Shown: in pieces, positions 17,322-26,877 of the stretch
Numbering within the stretch: the stretch's first letter is position 1
How the letters are laid out: the number at the start of each line of letters is the position of its first letter
Source: CAYWXV01 sp964462535
Lineage (GTDB): Bacteria; Bacteroidota; Ignavibacteria; OLB7
Assembly (NCBI GenBank): GCA_964462535.1
Contig: CAYWXV010000014.1
Span: 16,960 to 80,959, forward strand
DNA length: 64,000 nt
Reading direction: 5' to 3'
Translations under genes and position numbers: made by a program
The notes under the pieces: generated by a model
What the model was told of the DNA's origin: nothing
Seen by the model: the letters and a program-made list of their open reading frames with translations, nothing else
Databases searched by the model: none

Positions 17322-19487
17322 ATGACTTCATTCCCGCGCCGCCTGGCATTCTACAGTCTCTTCCTCCTTGCGGTCTCGTGCACGCAAGTCGCTGCGCAGC
17401 GCCGGCCCGATAACGGATCGCCACCCCCCCCGAAGAATGCTGCTGCCGCCATCGTCAATGGGCAGAGCATTTCGCTCTCCAGCTACGAAGACCTAATCCG
17501 CGATCAGATCTCCTACCAGCGTCGTGAAGGGGGGTTGGAGACCGTGGAACAGGACGTTGCGGATCAGCTCTTCCTTCAACTGATTGAAGCGGAGCTGATT
17601 CGCCAGGAGGCAGCCGCAAAGGGCATCACAATTGAACGCGACAAGGCTGTTCGACTTCTGATCGAATCCCCTCCTGAATTCGTTGTGCGCAACTTCACCG
17701 ATGCGAAAGGGAAGTTCCTCAAGGACGTCTTCAAGAGTGTCGTTCTGAAGCCGGAGCTGATAACACAGGTCTTACCGACCGAGCGCCAGTCGGAGGATGC
17801 GGTCGGCGAATGGAAGGCTGACCTTGAGAAGCTGATTCGATATGTGCAGCAGACGGAGTTGAAGAATCGCCTGGGGGAGAGATTATTACGCGACAAGCCG
17901 TTGAGCGATGCGATGATTCGCGCTCGCTATTTCGCTGAGAAGACGGTCTTCGATGGATCGTTTATCAGGATCCTATACTCCACGGTGCCGGATTCAGCAA
18001 TCACCGTCACCGAGCGCGAGGCCAGGGCATGGTACGACTCGCACACCGACGACTTCCGGTTTCCGGCGCAGCGTCAAGTCGCCTCGATCATCATTCCCCT
18101 CTATCCGTCATCGCAAGATTCGGCGATGAACCGTTCAGCTATTGCAGACGCTCGCACGGCTATCACACAGGCCTCGCCGGCCGAGCGTCCGTCGGTCATC
18201 AAACGGGTGCTGGCGGGCCTCCCTGAAGGGCGGCTTTCAAACGATCGGGCCGTGCCGCTAAGTATGCTCCCCGACGAAATGGCGACAGGCGTTGCGGGGG
18301 CCGGCACCGGCGACCTCCTGGGACCGTACAAGGTTCAGGACGAGAACGTACTCGTCTTCGTCGAGGGGCGTTCACCTACCGAGGATACGGTCGTTCATGC
18401 ACGACACATGCTTGTGAAGGTGGAGGGAGAGGAGAAGAACGCTGATTCGATTGCCCGGGCGTTCATGCAGGCTGTCAAGGAGAAGATCACGAGCGAAGCC
18501 GATTTCATCGAGGCGGCAACGACACTAAGCCAGGATGGTTCTCGCGGCAACGGTGGTGACCTCGGGTATTTCGCTCGTGGGAAGATGGTGCAGGATTTTG
18601 AGGATGCGTGTTTCGGGGCACCCGTTGGAAAGGTGGTTGGTCCAATTCGGACCCAGTTTGGATATCATCTCATCTGGGTGTCGGATCGGACAACCATGGG
18701 CTATCGACTCACCGAGCTGCGCTTCCCGCTAGTGGTGACGGACAGTGCCAGAGAAGTGGTGATGCGCAAGGCTGTAGCGTGGGCGAATGCTACGTCTGGT
18801 TCGAGTCCTGAGGCCGATAGCCTCTTCTACGATTTGCGGGCGCAATACCCTCACGCCGTTCTCGACACGTCCGTGCTCAAGCGGCTTGAGGTCTACGGAG
18901 ATGTTCTTGCCCCGGCAACGTTTGCATTCAGTTCCAATCCCGGGTCAGTGGCGGTGATTCCTCTCCCGCACGACCGGATCATGATCGTCAAGCTTCTGCA
19001 AGCCTGGCCGAGCGGTATTGCACCCTACGACAAGATCAAGTGGAATTTCATCGTACCACTCGTCACGCGCGCAAAGCAGCTCGACGTTCTCGCTCCCCTT
19101 GCTCGAGCCCTGTCGGACACACTGCAGCCTACGACGATGCTCGGGTATATTCGCGAGTCGGCCCCCATGGCCGAGGCATTCGTGATTCGCAATCAGACAA
19201 TGCCCGGAGCGGAAGATGAAGAGACAACCCTTCTTGACTCGCTCGTCGAGAAGACCAGCGCCGGAAGGGTATCTGTCCCGGTTCGTGGTGTCTTCGGGTG
19301 GTATTTACTCCGAGTCGAATCGAAATCGACTGCCCCAACGGAGGCGGAGTACCGTCGCGATCGCAAGGAGTATTCCGACGACTACCGCGCCCGATATCGC
19401 AATCGACTGGTGGATGAACTGATCGAGAGAAAGAGGAAGTGGGCGGAAGTCCAGGACCTAAGACCCCGTGCTGTCAGGGGTGAATAG
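17322..19487 (+). CDS. Exported parvulin-type peptidylprolyl isomerase (SurA/PpiD-like)
   Basis: A 721-aa envelope foldase. An N-terminal signal (FYSLFLLAVSCTQVAAQ) could be cleaved by signal peptidase I or lipidated at the cysteine. A SurA-N-like helical domain follows (about 45-200), then a parvulin domain (about 358-455) with HARHMLVKV, DGSRGNGGDLGYFARG and GYHLIWV. The C-terminal 260 residues contain a second, degenerate parvulin-like segment. Such proteins help outer-membrane and secreted proteins to fold. The stop lies 7 bases from the end of the converging choice-of-anchor-B gene. Confidence 0.88.
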   Translation: MTSFPRRLAFYSLFLLAVSCTQVAAQRRPDNGSPPPPKNAAAAIVNGQSISLSSYEDLIRDQISYQRREGGLETVEQDVADQLFLQLIEAELIRQEAAAKGITIERDKAVRLLIESPPEFVVRNFTDAKGKFLKDVFKSVVLKPELITQVLPTERQSEDAVGEWKADLEKLIRYVQQTELKNRLGERLLRDKPLSDAMIRARYFAEKTVFDGSFIRILYSTVPDSAITVTEREARAWYDSHTDDFRFPAQRQVASIIIPLYPSSQDSAMNRSAIADARTAITQASPAERPSVIKRVLAGLPEGRLSNDRAVPLSMLPDEMATGVAGAGTGDLLGPYKVQDENVLVFVEGRSPTEDTVVHARHMLVKVEGEEKNADSIARAFMQAVKEKITSEADFIEAATTLSQDGSRGNGGDLGYFARGKMVQDFEDACFGAPVGKVVGPIRTQFGYHLIWVSDRTTMGYRLTELRFPLVVTDSAREVVMRKAVAWANATSGSSPEADSLFYDLRAQYPHAVLDTSVLKRLEVYGDVLAPATFAFSSNPGSVAVIPLPHDRIMIVKLLQAWPSGIAPYDKIKWNFIVPLVTRAKQLDVLAPLARALSDTLQPTTMLGYIRESAPMAEAFVIRNQTMPGAEDEETTLLDSLVEKTSAGRVSVPVRGVFGWYLLRVESKSTAPTEAEYRRDRKEYSDDYRARYRNRLVDELIERKRKWAEVQDLRPRAVRGE

Positions 19488-19494
19488 GCCAAGG

Positions 19495-21921
19495 CTACCG
19501 AACAACCGTCATGAGGCATCTCCCCAGGAGCGTGGAACCCGCGACGACGGAGACGGTGTAGCATCCCGGTGGAAGAGACGGGCTAACCTCGAAACGCGAC
19601 TCACCATCTCGAATCGCTCCGGTGCGTTGGGTCAGACAACGCCGTCCTCGCATGTCGTGAATTTCGATCGATCCGTCCGCCACGAATGTCTCTGCGTTCA
19701 CAATAACCACGGCTCTCCCTGACGTCGGATTCGGTACGACTGATAGCTCGGCCCGCCGCATGGAACGCTGATCGATCGGAACCGAGGTTGGTCCGCCCGT
19801 CACTTCAAAATTGTCTATTCCACAGTTGACGAGGGAGAGTGCCCGTGCGTCGGAGGCCCGGAATCGAACCAGCATACTATCCGTTAGTGGGATGAATCGG
19901 GCAGGGCGGAACGAAATCGCGTCCCATCCCTCACGCCCCTCACCTTCCACGTAAACCGTGGACCAGGTTGCACCACCGTTGTTCGATATGTCAATTCGAA
20001 GCGAGTCGACGTCGAGCGAGTCGTGGTGGTACTGCACGTACCACAAATTGAATCGCACCTCCGGCTCGACATGCCGCGTCAGGTCCATTATCGGCGTCGT
20101 CAGGGTCGTTGTCCCGTTATTGACATCGTTCAGTTGTGGAGGGGCGCCTGCGGGGGGCCTCCCTGTGACGAAAATCAATCCGTTGGGATCGCCTGAAGGC
20201 TCGGTGGGGGGATGAATCCAATTCGAACCAACATAGCCCAGGTACGGGACGATGCGAACCCATTGGCCGGACGTTGCCTTGTCGCTGTCGGATGAGTAGC
20301 TCCATCCAAGGTCCAGCGTTGCGTTGTCGTAGTATCCTCTTGCGACCGTCACCGTGAACTCCTGACCATTGACGCGTATCGCGATTGGCGCCACCGTTGT
20401 CCGATATCCCCATGCGCCGACGGTTAGGTCGAACGATGAATCACGCGGGAGAAGGAGAGTCGCTGTTCCTTCGTTGGACGGGGTCGATGGGAGAAGGCCC
20501 TCTATAGCGTACATGAAGTCTTGAAGAGTATCACCGGCAGAGGTTACCACGCGAACCGTGGCCCGGTACAAGGGGATAGGATTGATGTCGATGTCGACGG
20601 TTGTGTCCCCTTGAACACCAATGGTGACGGCTCTATGCTCATAGCCGAATAGCGAGGTTCCTATTGTCAACGATTCACCGACGACGGCGCCGACATAGTA
20701 ACGTCCAGCGGCATCGGTAACGACCTGCTCCTGTCGCCCGGATACGGTCAGCCGTACGCCACTTAGGGGATCACCAGTCTCGCTGTTGCGCACGACACCC
20801 GAGACGGATCCGGCTACCGCGTTGTTGAATCGAAGAACATAGAGACCGGTGTTCCTGTCGAAGGCGATGAGTTTGCCGGATGGGAAGAACCCATACGCCT
20901 CCCAACACCCGAGGTATCCACCCCCCTCGCCCTCAAACGTATCATAGTACCCAACCTCACGCGGATGACGAGGGTCCACGAGATCGATGATTCGAACGCC
21001 TGCCGTATACCAGGCGACGATTGCGTATCGACCACGAACATGAACGTTGTGGATAACGTCACGCGGACTCGGAGAAAAGTCGGCCACCTTCGTCACTTCG
21101 TCAGGATCGGATATGTCCCACACTTTCAGGGTCTTCGGCGTGAAATTGACCTCGTCCGTGGTCAGGACATATCGACCGTCCTGGGTCAGCTCTGCGTTAT
21201 GTGTACCACTGTAGGGGTAGGAGATCGTTGTGATTTTTCGGGGCCGGAGCTTGTCGCTGATGTCGTACACGTCGCACCCCTGACCCCCGATGGCGGCACC
21301 GAGCAACGTGTCGTTCCTCGCAAACGCATCGTGAAAGTAGTATGGCGTCACGGCGCCGACTTTCCGGGGGCGCGTTGGATCGGGGAGGAGATCCATGATG
21401 ATTGCACCGCCGTTCGCCCCGGCCTGCGCCTGGGTTCCCATAGCCATCAGGAAGTGGTCGTACACGTTCACGGTGTGGGCGGTGGTGAAGATCGATGAGT
21501 CGGATCGGATCAGCGTGGCGGAGTTGGGGAGGTCCGACAGATCGACGATTTGCAGACCATTTCCCGAGTCTCTCGATTCGGTGACGATGTAGGCGTAGGT
21601 ACCCCACGTCTTCATCTCTCTCCAGTTACTCTTCGGGCCCCAGATGAATGCAACCTCCCGAACGGGACTCTCAGAGATGTCGACGATCGACGTCCCTCCC
21701 TGTACGCCGAGAATGGCGTACTCGCGCCCGTCCGGTGCCGTGTATCCCCAACAGGCCGAGTGGAGGCCCCCGGTGGAGTCGGGGTTGAAGTGATCCAGCA
21801 GCGTCATGTTCAGTGAGCGGCCATCACCTTGTGCTAGACCGGCGCCGCCCGTGAGCACGAGCAAGACGATGGCGAGCCATGCTCTATGAAGAGAATGTGA
21901 TGCTGCGAACGATCGCTCCAT
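19495..21921 (-). CDS. Choice-of-anchor B family protein with type IX secretion C-terminal sorting domain
   Basis: An 808-aa secreted protein with a signal peptide (LAIVLLVLTGGAGLAQG). The N-terminal half (35-370) has LVIVD/DIS-type repeats seen in choice-of-anchor-B proteins (GTSIVDISES, GLQIVDLSDLPN, DVYDISDKLRP, VWDISDPDE, RIIDLVDPRHPRE), predicted to form a beta-propeller. A carboxypeptidase-regulatory-like domain (about 375-450) and a jelly-roll-like segment follow. The last 75 residues (VVPNPTSGRAVV through the terminal arginine) are a Por_Secre_tail T9SS sorting domain, so the protein should be exported and attached at the surface. The function is unknown. Confidence 0.88.
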   Translation of the reverse strand: MERSFAASHSLHRAWLAIVLLVLTGGAGLAQGDGRSLNMTLLDHFNPDSTGGLHSACWGYTAPDGREYAILGVQGGTSIVDISESPVREVAFIWGPKSNWREMKTWGTYAYIVTESRDSGNGLQIVDLSDLPNSATLIRSDSSIFTTAHTVNVYDHFLMAMGTQAQAGANGGAIIMDLLPDPTRPRKVGAVTPYYFHDAFARNDTLLGAAIGGQGCDVYDISDKLRPRKITTISYPYSGTHNAELTQDGRYVLTTDEVNFTPKTLKVWDISDPDEVTKVADFSPSPRDVIHNVHVRGRYAIVAWYTAGVRIIDLVDPRHPREVGYYDTFEGEGGGYLGCWEAYGFFPSGKLIAFDRNTGLYVLRFNNAVAGSVSGVVRNSETGDPLSGVRLTVSGRQEQVVTDAAGRYYVGAVVGESLTIGTSLFGYEHRAVTIGVQGDTTVDIDINPIPLYRATVRVVTSAGDTLQDFMYAIEGLLPSTPSNEGTATLLLPRDSSFDLTVGAWGYRTTVAPIAIRVNGQEFTVTVARGYYDNATLDLGWSYSSDSDKATSGQWVRIVPYLGYVGSNWIHPPTEPSGDPNGLIFVTGRPPAGAPPQLNDVNNGTTTLTTPIMDLTRHVEPEVRFNLWYVQYHHDSLDVDSLRIDISNNGGATWSTVYVEGEGREGWDAISFRPARFIPLTDSMLVRFRASDARALSLVNCGIDNFEVTGGPTSVPIDQRSMRRAELSVVPNPTSGRAVVIVNAETFVADGSIEIHDMRGRRCLTQRTGAIRDGESRFEVSPSLPPGCYTVSVVAGSTLLGRCLMTVVR

Positions 21922-22001
21922 TGCGTCAGGTTTTCAGCTTGATTGCGTGTTGGCAGGGATGACGAATGTGAGTTTGCGCGAGGGGCACCGCAAGGGGAAT
22001 C

Positions 22002-23462
22002 TCACTGCCGTATTGCTACGCCCGCGGCGAATCCCCCGACCTCGATAACCCGACGGATGGCCCGTGCTCCCACGTCGACGACGTATACCTTCCCTGGAAC
22101 GACTTGTGTACCCGCCGTGGGATGGTGGGCATCTCCATTCTGATTCTCACACGATACAAATGCGAGTCGTCCATCGGAAGTAAATGCGACGGCATGTGGT
22201 TGCTTGTCCAGACCGGAAATCGTAGCCACGACCTGTCGCGTGGATGCATCGATGATCGAGATCGAACCTGCGCTTTGCCCAGGCACCCAGTACTCACGAT
22301 AATCGGGTCGGAAGGCAGGAATCAGCGGGCGTGCCGCAACAGGAATGCTGTCGATGACCACCCCCGCCTGAACATCCAGTATCCTGACTTGCGCTGCCGC
22401 GCGGCATGTGAACCAGAAGAACCGCCCGTCGGCCGTGAATGCCCCCTGATACGGCTCCAGCTTCGCCTTCGTGCCTGGCGGAAGCGGATTCGCAGGTGAT
22501 GCCGGCACACGCTTCGTAATCTCCAGGCTCGCGGCGTCGATCAATGTAAGATCGTCACCGAGCGCGTTCGTCGTGATCAACACGGAGCCGTCGGGGGAGA
22601 GGGTGGCGCCGTGCGGGGCGTCGCCCACGTCGGCGATCGTGTCCGTGACGCGCATGCTGGAGGCGTCGACAGCCAGGACGAAGCGTTGCTGCAGGGTGAG
22701 ATCAAAGTTCGAGACGAAGAGTCGTCCTCCGTCCGGTGACACCGTGATCTGCGCCGGACTGGTCCCTACGGCGGTCGAACCAAGCTTCACGAACGTCCGT
22801 GCATCGAACTTCTCGATCATCCCGGAGGCGATGAGATTTACGTAGATATATGCACCATCGGGTGAGAGCACAATGTTGTGGGGTGCCTCTGGATTGCCGC
22901 CACTCCGCACGCCAACCCCGATGTAGCGCGTCAGCCGTTCTGCTGCAACGTCAATGACGGCGATCACGTCCTCCGACTGATTCGTCACAAAGAGGCGAGG
23001 TCGTGATTCGTCACCCAACGAGACCTCCCCAGCATCATTCTTTGCTCCCTCGGCGATCCATCGTCGTACGGCTAGCACGTAATCACGGGGGAGGGGATCC
23101 CGGCTCAGAGGCATGTGAGGGTAAGCTATCGGCCCGAGCGCTGTGTCGATGTTGATATGCTGAAACAGATGGCTCCGTTCCGGTGAGAACGGGACAACCT
23201 CTGCCCCGTACGACGATGAACCTGTCATAACTGCTTGCCACGAGTCAAGCGAGAGACCTCCACCGACATCTCCGTTCCGATGACAACCTGCCGAACCACA
23301 TGAAGCAGCGAAGATCGGTTCAATGTGCTTTGAATAGACGACGGGCTCGGTGCTGTCGGGGACAATAACGACTGGTGGTGCCGTCGTGGTCTCTTCCTGG
23401 CACGCGGTAAACAGCACCGTCGCGACTGGAGCTAACAACAGGAAAAAGTGAGAGGGACGCAT
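22002..23462 (-). CDS. Lipoprotein with c-type cytochrome-like motif and YVTN beta-propeller
   Basis: A 486-aa lipoprotein with lipobox LFTAC (C21). Residues 40-150 form a small haem-domain-like module with CGSAGCH (C55, C60, H61; spacing CX4CH instead of CXXCH) and a possible distal methionine in HMPL (M117). The remaining 330 residues form a YncE-type seven-bladed propeller made of repeats such as NIVLSPDGAYIYV, QITVSPDGGRLFV and GATLSPDGSVLIT. Haem attachment through CX4CH is seen in some Bacteroidota surface cytochromes but is not proven here. It probably works at the cell envelope in electron transfer or substrate binding. Confidence 0.82.
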   Translation of the reverse strand: MRPSHFFLLLAPVATVLFTACQEETTTAPPVVIVPDSTEPVVYSKHIEPIFAASCGSAGCHRNGDVGGGLSLDSWQAVMTGSSSYGAEVVPFSPERSHLFQHINIDTALGPIAYPHMPLSRDPLPRDYVLAVRRWIAEGAKNDAGEVSLGDESRPRLFVTNQSEDVIAVIDVAAERLTRYIGVGVRSGGNPEAPHNIVLSPDGAYIYVNLIASGMIEKFDARTFVKLGSTAVGTSPAQITVSPDGGRLFVSNFDLTLQQRFVLAVDASSMRVTDTIADVGDAPHGATLSPDGSVLITTNALGDDLTLIDAASLEITKRVPASPANPLPPGTKAKLEPYQGAFTADGRFFWFTCRAAAQVRILDVQAGVVIDSIPVAARPLIPAFRPDYREYWVPGQSAGSISIIDASTRQVVATISGLDKQPHAVAFTSDGRLAFVSCENQNGDAHHPTAGTQVVPGKVYVVDVGARAIRRVIEVGGFAAGVAIRQ

Positions 23463-23625
23463 GAGGGCGTTCAGAGGGGTTCGGTGTTGGGAGAGGAGTC
23501 AAATTGTCCACGGTCTCCGTGTCCATCAAGTCGGAAGTCAAGACATAGTGCAACGGCTGGCTGAACGAACTGTAGTCCGTACCTTTGCGCGCCTTCAAAG
23601 GTCTTCCCACCCGTGAACCGCTACT

Positions 23626-25020
23626 GTGATGGCACTCGATCAGCACGACAGACTGCTTGAGGTCGACGATGAACTCGTCGAGAATCTCCGTCTTCTGATG
23701 GAGATTCGGGATGGACACGCCCTCTCCTCTCTTCTGATCGACCTGCACGAAGCCGACATTGCGGAGCTCCTTAGATACCTCGACGAGGAGGAGCGCCACT
23801 ACGTACTGGGCCTGCTCAGCGACGAGGTCGTTGGCGAGGTGGTCCTCCACCTTTCGGAAGAGCAGCGGGGCGAGTATCTCTCAGTGCTAGCCCCCGAGAA
23901 GATCACCGACATTGTCGAGGAGCTCTCGACCGACGATGCAGCCGACATCGTTTCAGAGCTCGATGACGATGTCGCAGAGGAGGTGCTGCAGAATCTGCAG
24001 CGCACGGACAGGGAAGCTACGGAGGATATCCGCGAGCTACTTCGCTACGACGAGAACACCGCCGGCGGGAGGATGACGACCGACTTCGTCGCCGTTACAC
24101 AGACGACGACGATCGGTGGGGGGATAGAAGCGATCCGCGAGTTTGTTCGCGATGAGGAAATCGACGTCTACGTCCTTTACGTCGTCGACGAGCAGGATAG
24201 TCTGGTTGGCTACATTCGCCTCCAGGATCTGGTGCTACGACCACCGACTCTCCCCGTCTCTTCAATTACGATCACGGATATGGTCACGGTCCCTCCGGAG
24301 GAGGACCAGGAGTTGGTGGCGCAGGTTATGCAGAAGTACGATCTGATCGCCGTCCCAGTCGTAGATGACGCGGGACGATTGCTGGGAATCGTGACGTTCG
24401 ACGACATAGCGGATATCATCGAGGACGAGACGTCGGAGGACATGCTCTACCTGGCAGGCGTTACCGACGAGGATGCGCTGTCGACGTCACCGGTGCGTTC
24501 GCTCCGCCGCCGGATACCCTGGCTGACGATCAATCTCGGCACGGCATTCATGAACTCGATGGTGGTTATCTACTTCACGTCCACTATCGAGCGCGTACCC
24601 CGTCTGGCAGCCCTGTTGCCTATCGTGGCAGGGATGGGAGGGAACGCCGCAATCCAGTCGATCACGGTGATGGTGCGCGCGCTGGCATTGGGAGATGTCG
24701 CGGCCGGGCGCGAGCGGCGTGCGATCATCAAGGAGGGGGCAATTGGCCTGATGAATGGATGCGCGATGGGGACGCTGGCAGGGTGCGTGGTGTGGTGGAT
24801 GTATGGCAGTCCAATCTTCGGTGGGCTCATAGCGCTGGCCATGTTCGGAAACATGCTTATCGCAGCGCTCGCAGGTGCGTCGGTCCCGATCGTTCTACGA
24901 CGATTCAATTTCGATCCCGCCCTCTCATCCGGGCCAATCGTCACAACCTTCACCGATATGACGGGCTTCTTCATTCTTCTCGGGCTCGCGACGCTTACAC
25001 TGGCGTTGATATTGCCATAG
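23626..25020 (+). CDS. mgtE: Magnesium transporter MgtE
   Basis: A 464-aa magnesium channel of the SLC41/MgtE family. The N-terminal helical domain (20-135) has the typical acidic repeats (DEVVGEVVLHLSEE, TDDAADIVSELDDD). A CBS pair follows (about 145-265, LVGYIRLQDLVL and GIVTFDDIADIIEDETSEDM), then five transmembrane helices with the pore signature PIVAGMGGNAAIQS. It begins with GTG at 23626 or the adjacent ATG at 23629, with no obvious Shine-Dalgarno. I find no M-box riboswitch in the 163-base leader. Its end converges with the FkbM gene 18 bases away. Confidence 0.95.
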   Translation: MMALDQHDRLLEVDDELVENLRLLMEIRDGHALSSLLIDLHEADIAELLRYLDEEERHYVLGLLSDEVVGEVVLHLSEEQRGEYLSVLAPEKITDIVEELSTDDAADIVSELDDDVAEEVLQNLQRTDREATEDIRELLRYDENTAGGRMTTDFVAVTQTTTIGGGIEAIREFVRDEEIDVYVLYVVDEQDSLVGYIRLQDLVLRPPTLPVSSITITDMVTVPPEEDQELVAQVMQKYDLIAVPVVDDAGRLLGIVTFDDIADIIEDETSEDMLYLAGVTDEDALSTSPVRSLRRRIPWLTINLGTAFMNSMVVIYFTSTIERVPRLAALLPIVAGMGGNAAIQSITVMVRALALGDVAAGRERRAIIKEGAIGLMNGCAMGTLAGCVVWWMYGSPIFGGLIALAMFGNMLIAALAGASVPIVLRRFNFDPALSSGPIVTTFTDMTGFFILLGLATLTLALILP

Positions 25021-25038
25021 TAATGTCGCGGTGGCTTG

Positions 25039-26096
25039 TCAAACCACGCCGACCGTGCGTCGCCAGTGATCTAGCCGCGAATGGGGAACGCATACGGCGT
25101 TGTCGCCGTGNNNNNNNNNNNNNNNNNNNNNNNNNNNNNNNNNNNNNNNNNNNNNNNNNNNNNNNNNNNNNNNNNNNNNNNNNNNNNNNNNNNNNNNNNN
25201 NNNNNNNNNNTGCGTCGCCAGTGATCTAGCCGCGAATGGGGAACGCATACGGCGTTGTCGCCGTGTTGGTAGTCGCGCGTATGACTCATGCGGAACACAC
25301 CTTCCCAGCCCCGTTCGATTCGAAAAAAGGAATAGGCCCCTCTCGACGAGATATAATCAAGCAGATCGTGGGGCGAATGCCCGAATCCCGCAGACGTCTC
25401 GGTATTCATCTCTATGATCCAAACGGGCGGCGACTCGAGGTCAAACAGGCGCGACGCCCCCTTCAGTACTCCCATCTCAGCCCCCTCGACGTCCATTTTG
25501 ACGAGGTCGACTCGAGTTATTTCCCGCTCGTTCACATAGGAGTCCAGTGTGGTGAGGGGAACCTTCCACGTCGTGTAGTCCGAGCGGCCGCGCGTCGAAA
25601 GCGAGTTGTGACCGTGCCCCAGGGTGTCAAATGAATAGAGCGTTACCTCACCCGCGGCGTCGCCCAACGCTACTTGGTTGAAGGTAACATGGCTGCTAAC
25701 GTTGTTCAGATCGCAATTGTGCTTGAGTCGATCCATCGTAAGGGGCATCGGTTCAAACGCATGACACGATCCATCCGGGACGCAGGCCACAATGTTGACC
25801 GTATACCACCCTATGTTGGCGCCAACGTCGAAGACAACATCGTCGGGCCGAAGTACCTTCTTCAACACATCGATTGTGCCCGTCTCGTAGGTATGGCCGA
25901 AGAACAGGAATTCCCACCCTCTATCCTCGGGAAAATGGAGTACAAACAGATTGCCGTCGCGAGATCGTGCCGTGATTGCAGGTGAATTGATCAGCTTCAA
26001 TCCGAGGGTCTGGAGTTGAGACTTGCCGGCGAGAATAGGGGAATGGACGGAGTACCAGGAGATCGCAGACACGACCGCCTTCTTCACAGGATTCAT
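25039..26096 (-). CDS. FkbM family methyltransferase, interrupted by an artificial gap
   Basis: A SAM-dependent methyltransferase with the motif I glycine loop FDVGANIGWYTV (about residues 90-101), FEPMPLTMDRL, and the FkbM signature VDLVKMDVEGAEMGVLKG. These enzymes O-methylate sugars or polyketide-like products. The frame is open from 26096 to the gap. If the 155 bases of gap plus duplicated overlap are removed, it continues RRTVGVV and stops at 25039, giving a 300-aa protein. The enzyme stands alone beside mgtE and an unknown gene, so its substrate cannot be inferred. Confidence 0.85.
25056..25110 (+). repeat. 55-base contig-end overlap, left copy
   Basis: These 55 bases occur again, identically, at 25211-25265 on the other side of the N run. 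A perfect overlap of exactly 55 bases ending at both contig ends is the signature of a de Bruijn assembler with k=55, not of a biological repeat. Confidence 0.9.
25111..25210. other. Assembly gap (100 N), probably spurious
   Basis: One hundred N bases, the conventional gap of unknown length. Because the two flanks share 55 identical bases, the true sequence can be joined by removing the N run and one copy. Doing so restores an intact reading frame for the FkbM gene. Confidence 0.9.
25211..25265 (+). repeat. 55-base contig-end overlap, right copy
   Basis: Identical to 25056-25110. On the minus strand it encodes the C-terminal residues of the FkbM protein (HGDNAVCVPHSRLDHWRR). Confidence 0.9.
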
Positions 26097-26144
26097 GTGA
26101 ACGTTGGAATGGAAGGGAGGGAACAGGGGGAACGGAGAGGTATG

Positions 26145-26708
26145 TTACTTGCGCTTCTCGCTCGCCAGCATGTCGTGGAGTTCACGCATAAGCGCAAGAC
26201 GTGGACCTTCGCGCTCTTCGGGTGTCAACGCATCGGGGTAGGGGCGATTGAGTATCTGACATGCAAGGTAGGTCGCGAGATCCCCGACACAGTACTTGTA
26301 CTCCCGGTTCTTTGGAGCGTCGGGTCCGATGTACGTTAGGGGAGTCGGATCGTCCATCTCCTTAACAAGATGCTGCAGCGCCAACTCGCCATAGGCAAGA
26401 ATCGTCTGCCCGAACTTACCGGTCACGTGCCCCGGCAGCCCCCACCAATTATGCATGAACGCACCCGAGATAGCCTCGCAGTAGATGCGGACAATCCGAT
26501 TGTCAGGGTTCTTCCCACGCATCAGCTGCAGCTCATGCGCAAGGACACGCAGCCGGTGGTCCCCACGCTCAGACTTGACAATCTTCTCCAGCTCCTCCTC
26601 CACCTTCGGTCGCTCAAGTAGTCGATCGGCCTCTCCCCGGACAAAGATGGCGTCGACCGACGTGGACTGAAGCTCCTCGCGTAACGAGGACAGACCGGTT
26701 ACTGCCAT
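26145..26708 (-). CDS. Conserved-looking hypothetical protein
   Basis: A protein of 187 aa that I do not recognise. It is soluble and mostly helical, with charged N-terminal helices (LREELQSTSVDAIFVRGEADRLLERPKVEEELEKI) and an aromatic centre (FMHNWWGLPGHV), then YIGPDAPKNREYKYCVGDLATYLACQIL. No signal peptide, membrane segment or catalytic motif is evident. The ATG at 26708 gives the cleanest start. It is 48 bases downstream of the FkbM start on the same strand and divergent from the exonuclease gene. Codon use resembles its neighbours, which supports a real gene. Confidence 0.7.
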   Translation of the reverse strand: MAVTGLSSLREELQSTSVDAIFVRGEADRLLERPKVEEELEKIVKSERGDHRLRVLAHELQLMRGKNPDNRIVRIYCEAISGAFMHNWWGLPGHVTGKFGQTILAYGELALQHLVKEMDDPTPLTYIGPDAPKNREYKYCVGDLATYLACQILNRPYPDALTPEEREGPRLALMRELHDMLASEKRK

Positions 26709-26877
26709 GTGTTTTTCTCTCCGTGACAATGTCGCATACCACTATTGTGATGTCGGCTCTGGATCGCCGTGGCCGGAAAGTACAATCAAAGATGGACGAA
26801 ACGCAAGAATAGAAACGGCATTGAGTTTTTGGCTCGTGATCGCGGCAAGCTCCCATAGTCATGGTAACTTCGTCCAC

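Noticed and set aside
23463..23625. Possible M-box magnesium riboswitch before mgtE
   Set aside because: None of the conserved M-box sequence or helices can be found in the 163-base leader.
25111..25210. Gap read as a real deletion or mobile-element insertion point
   Set aside because: Identical 55-base flanks and restoration of one gene frame fit an assembly overlap much better.
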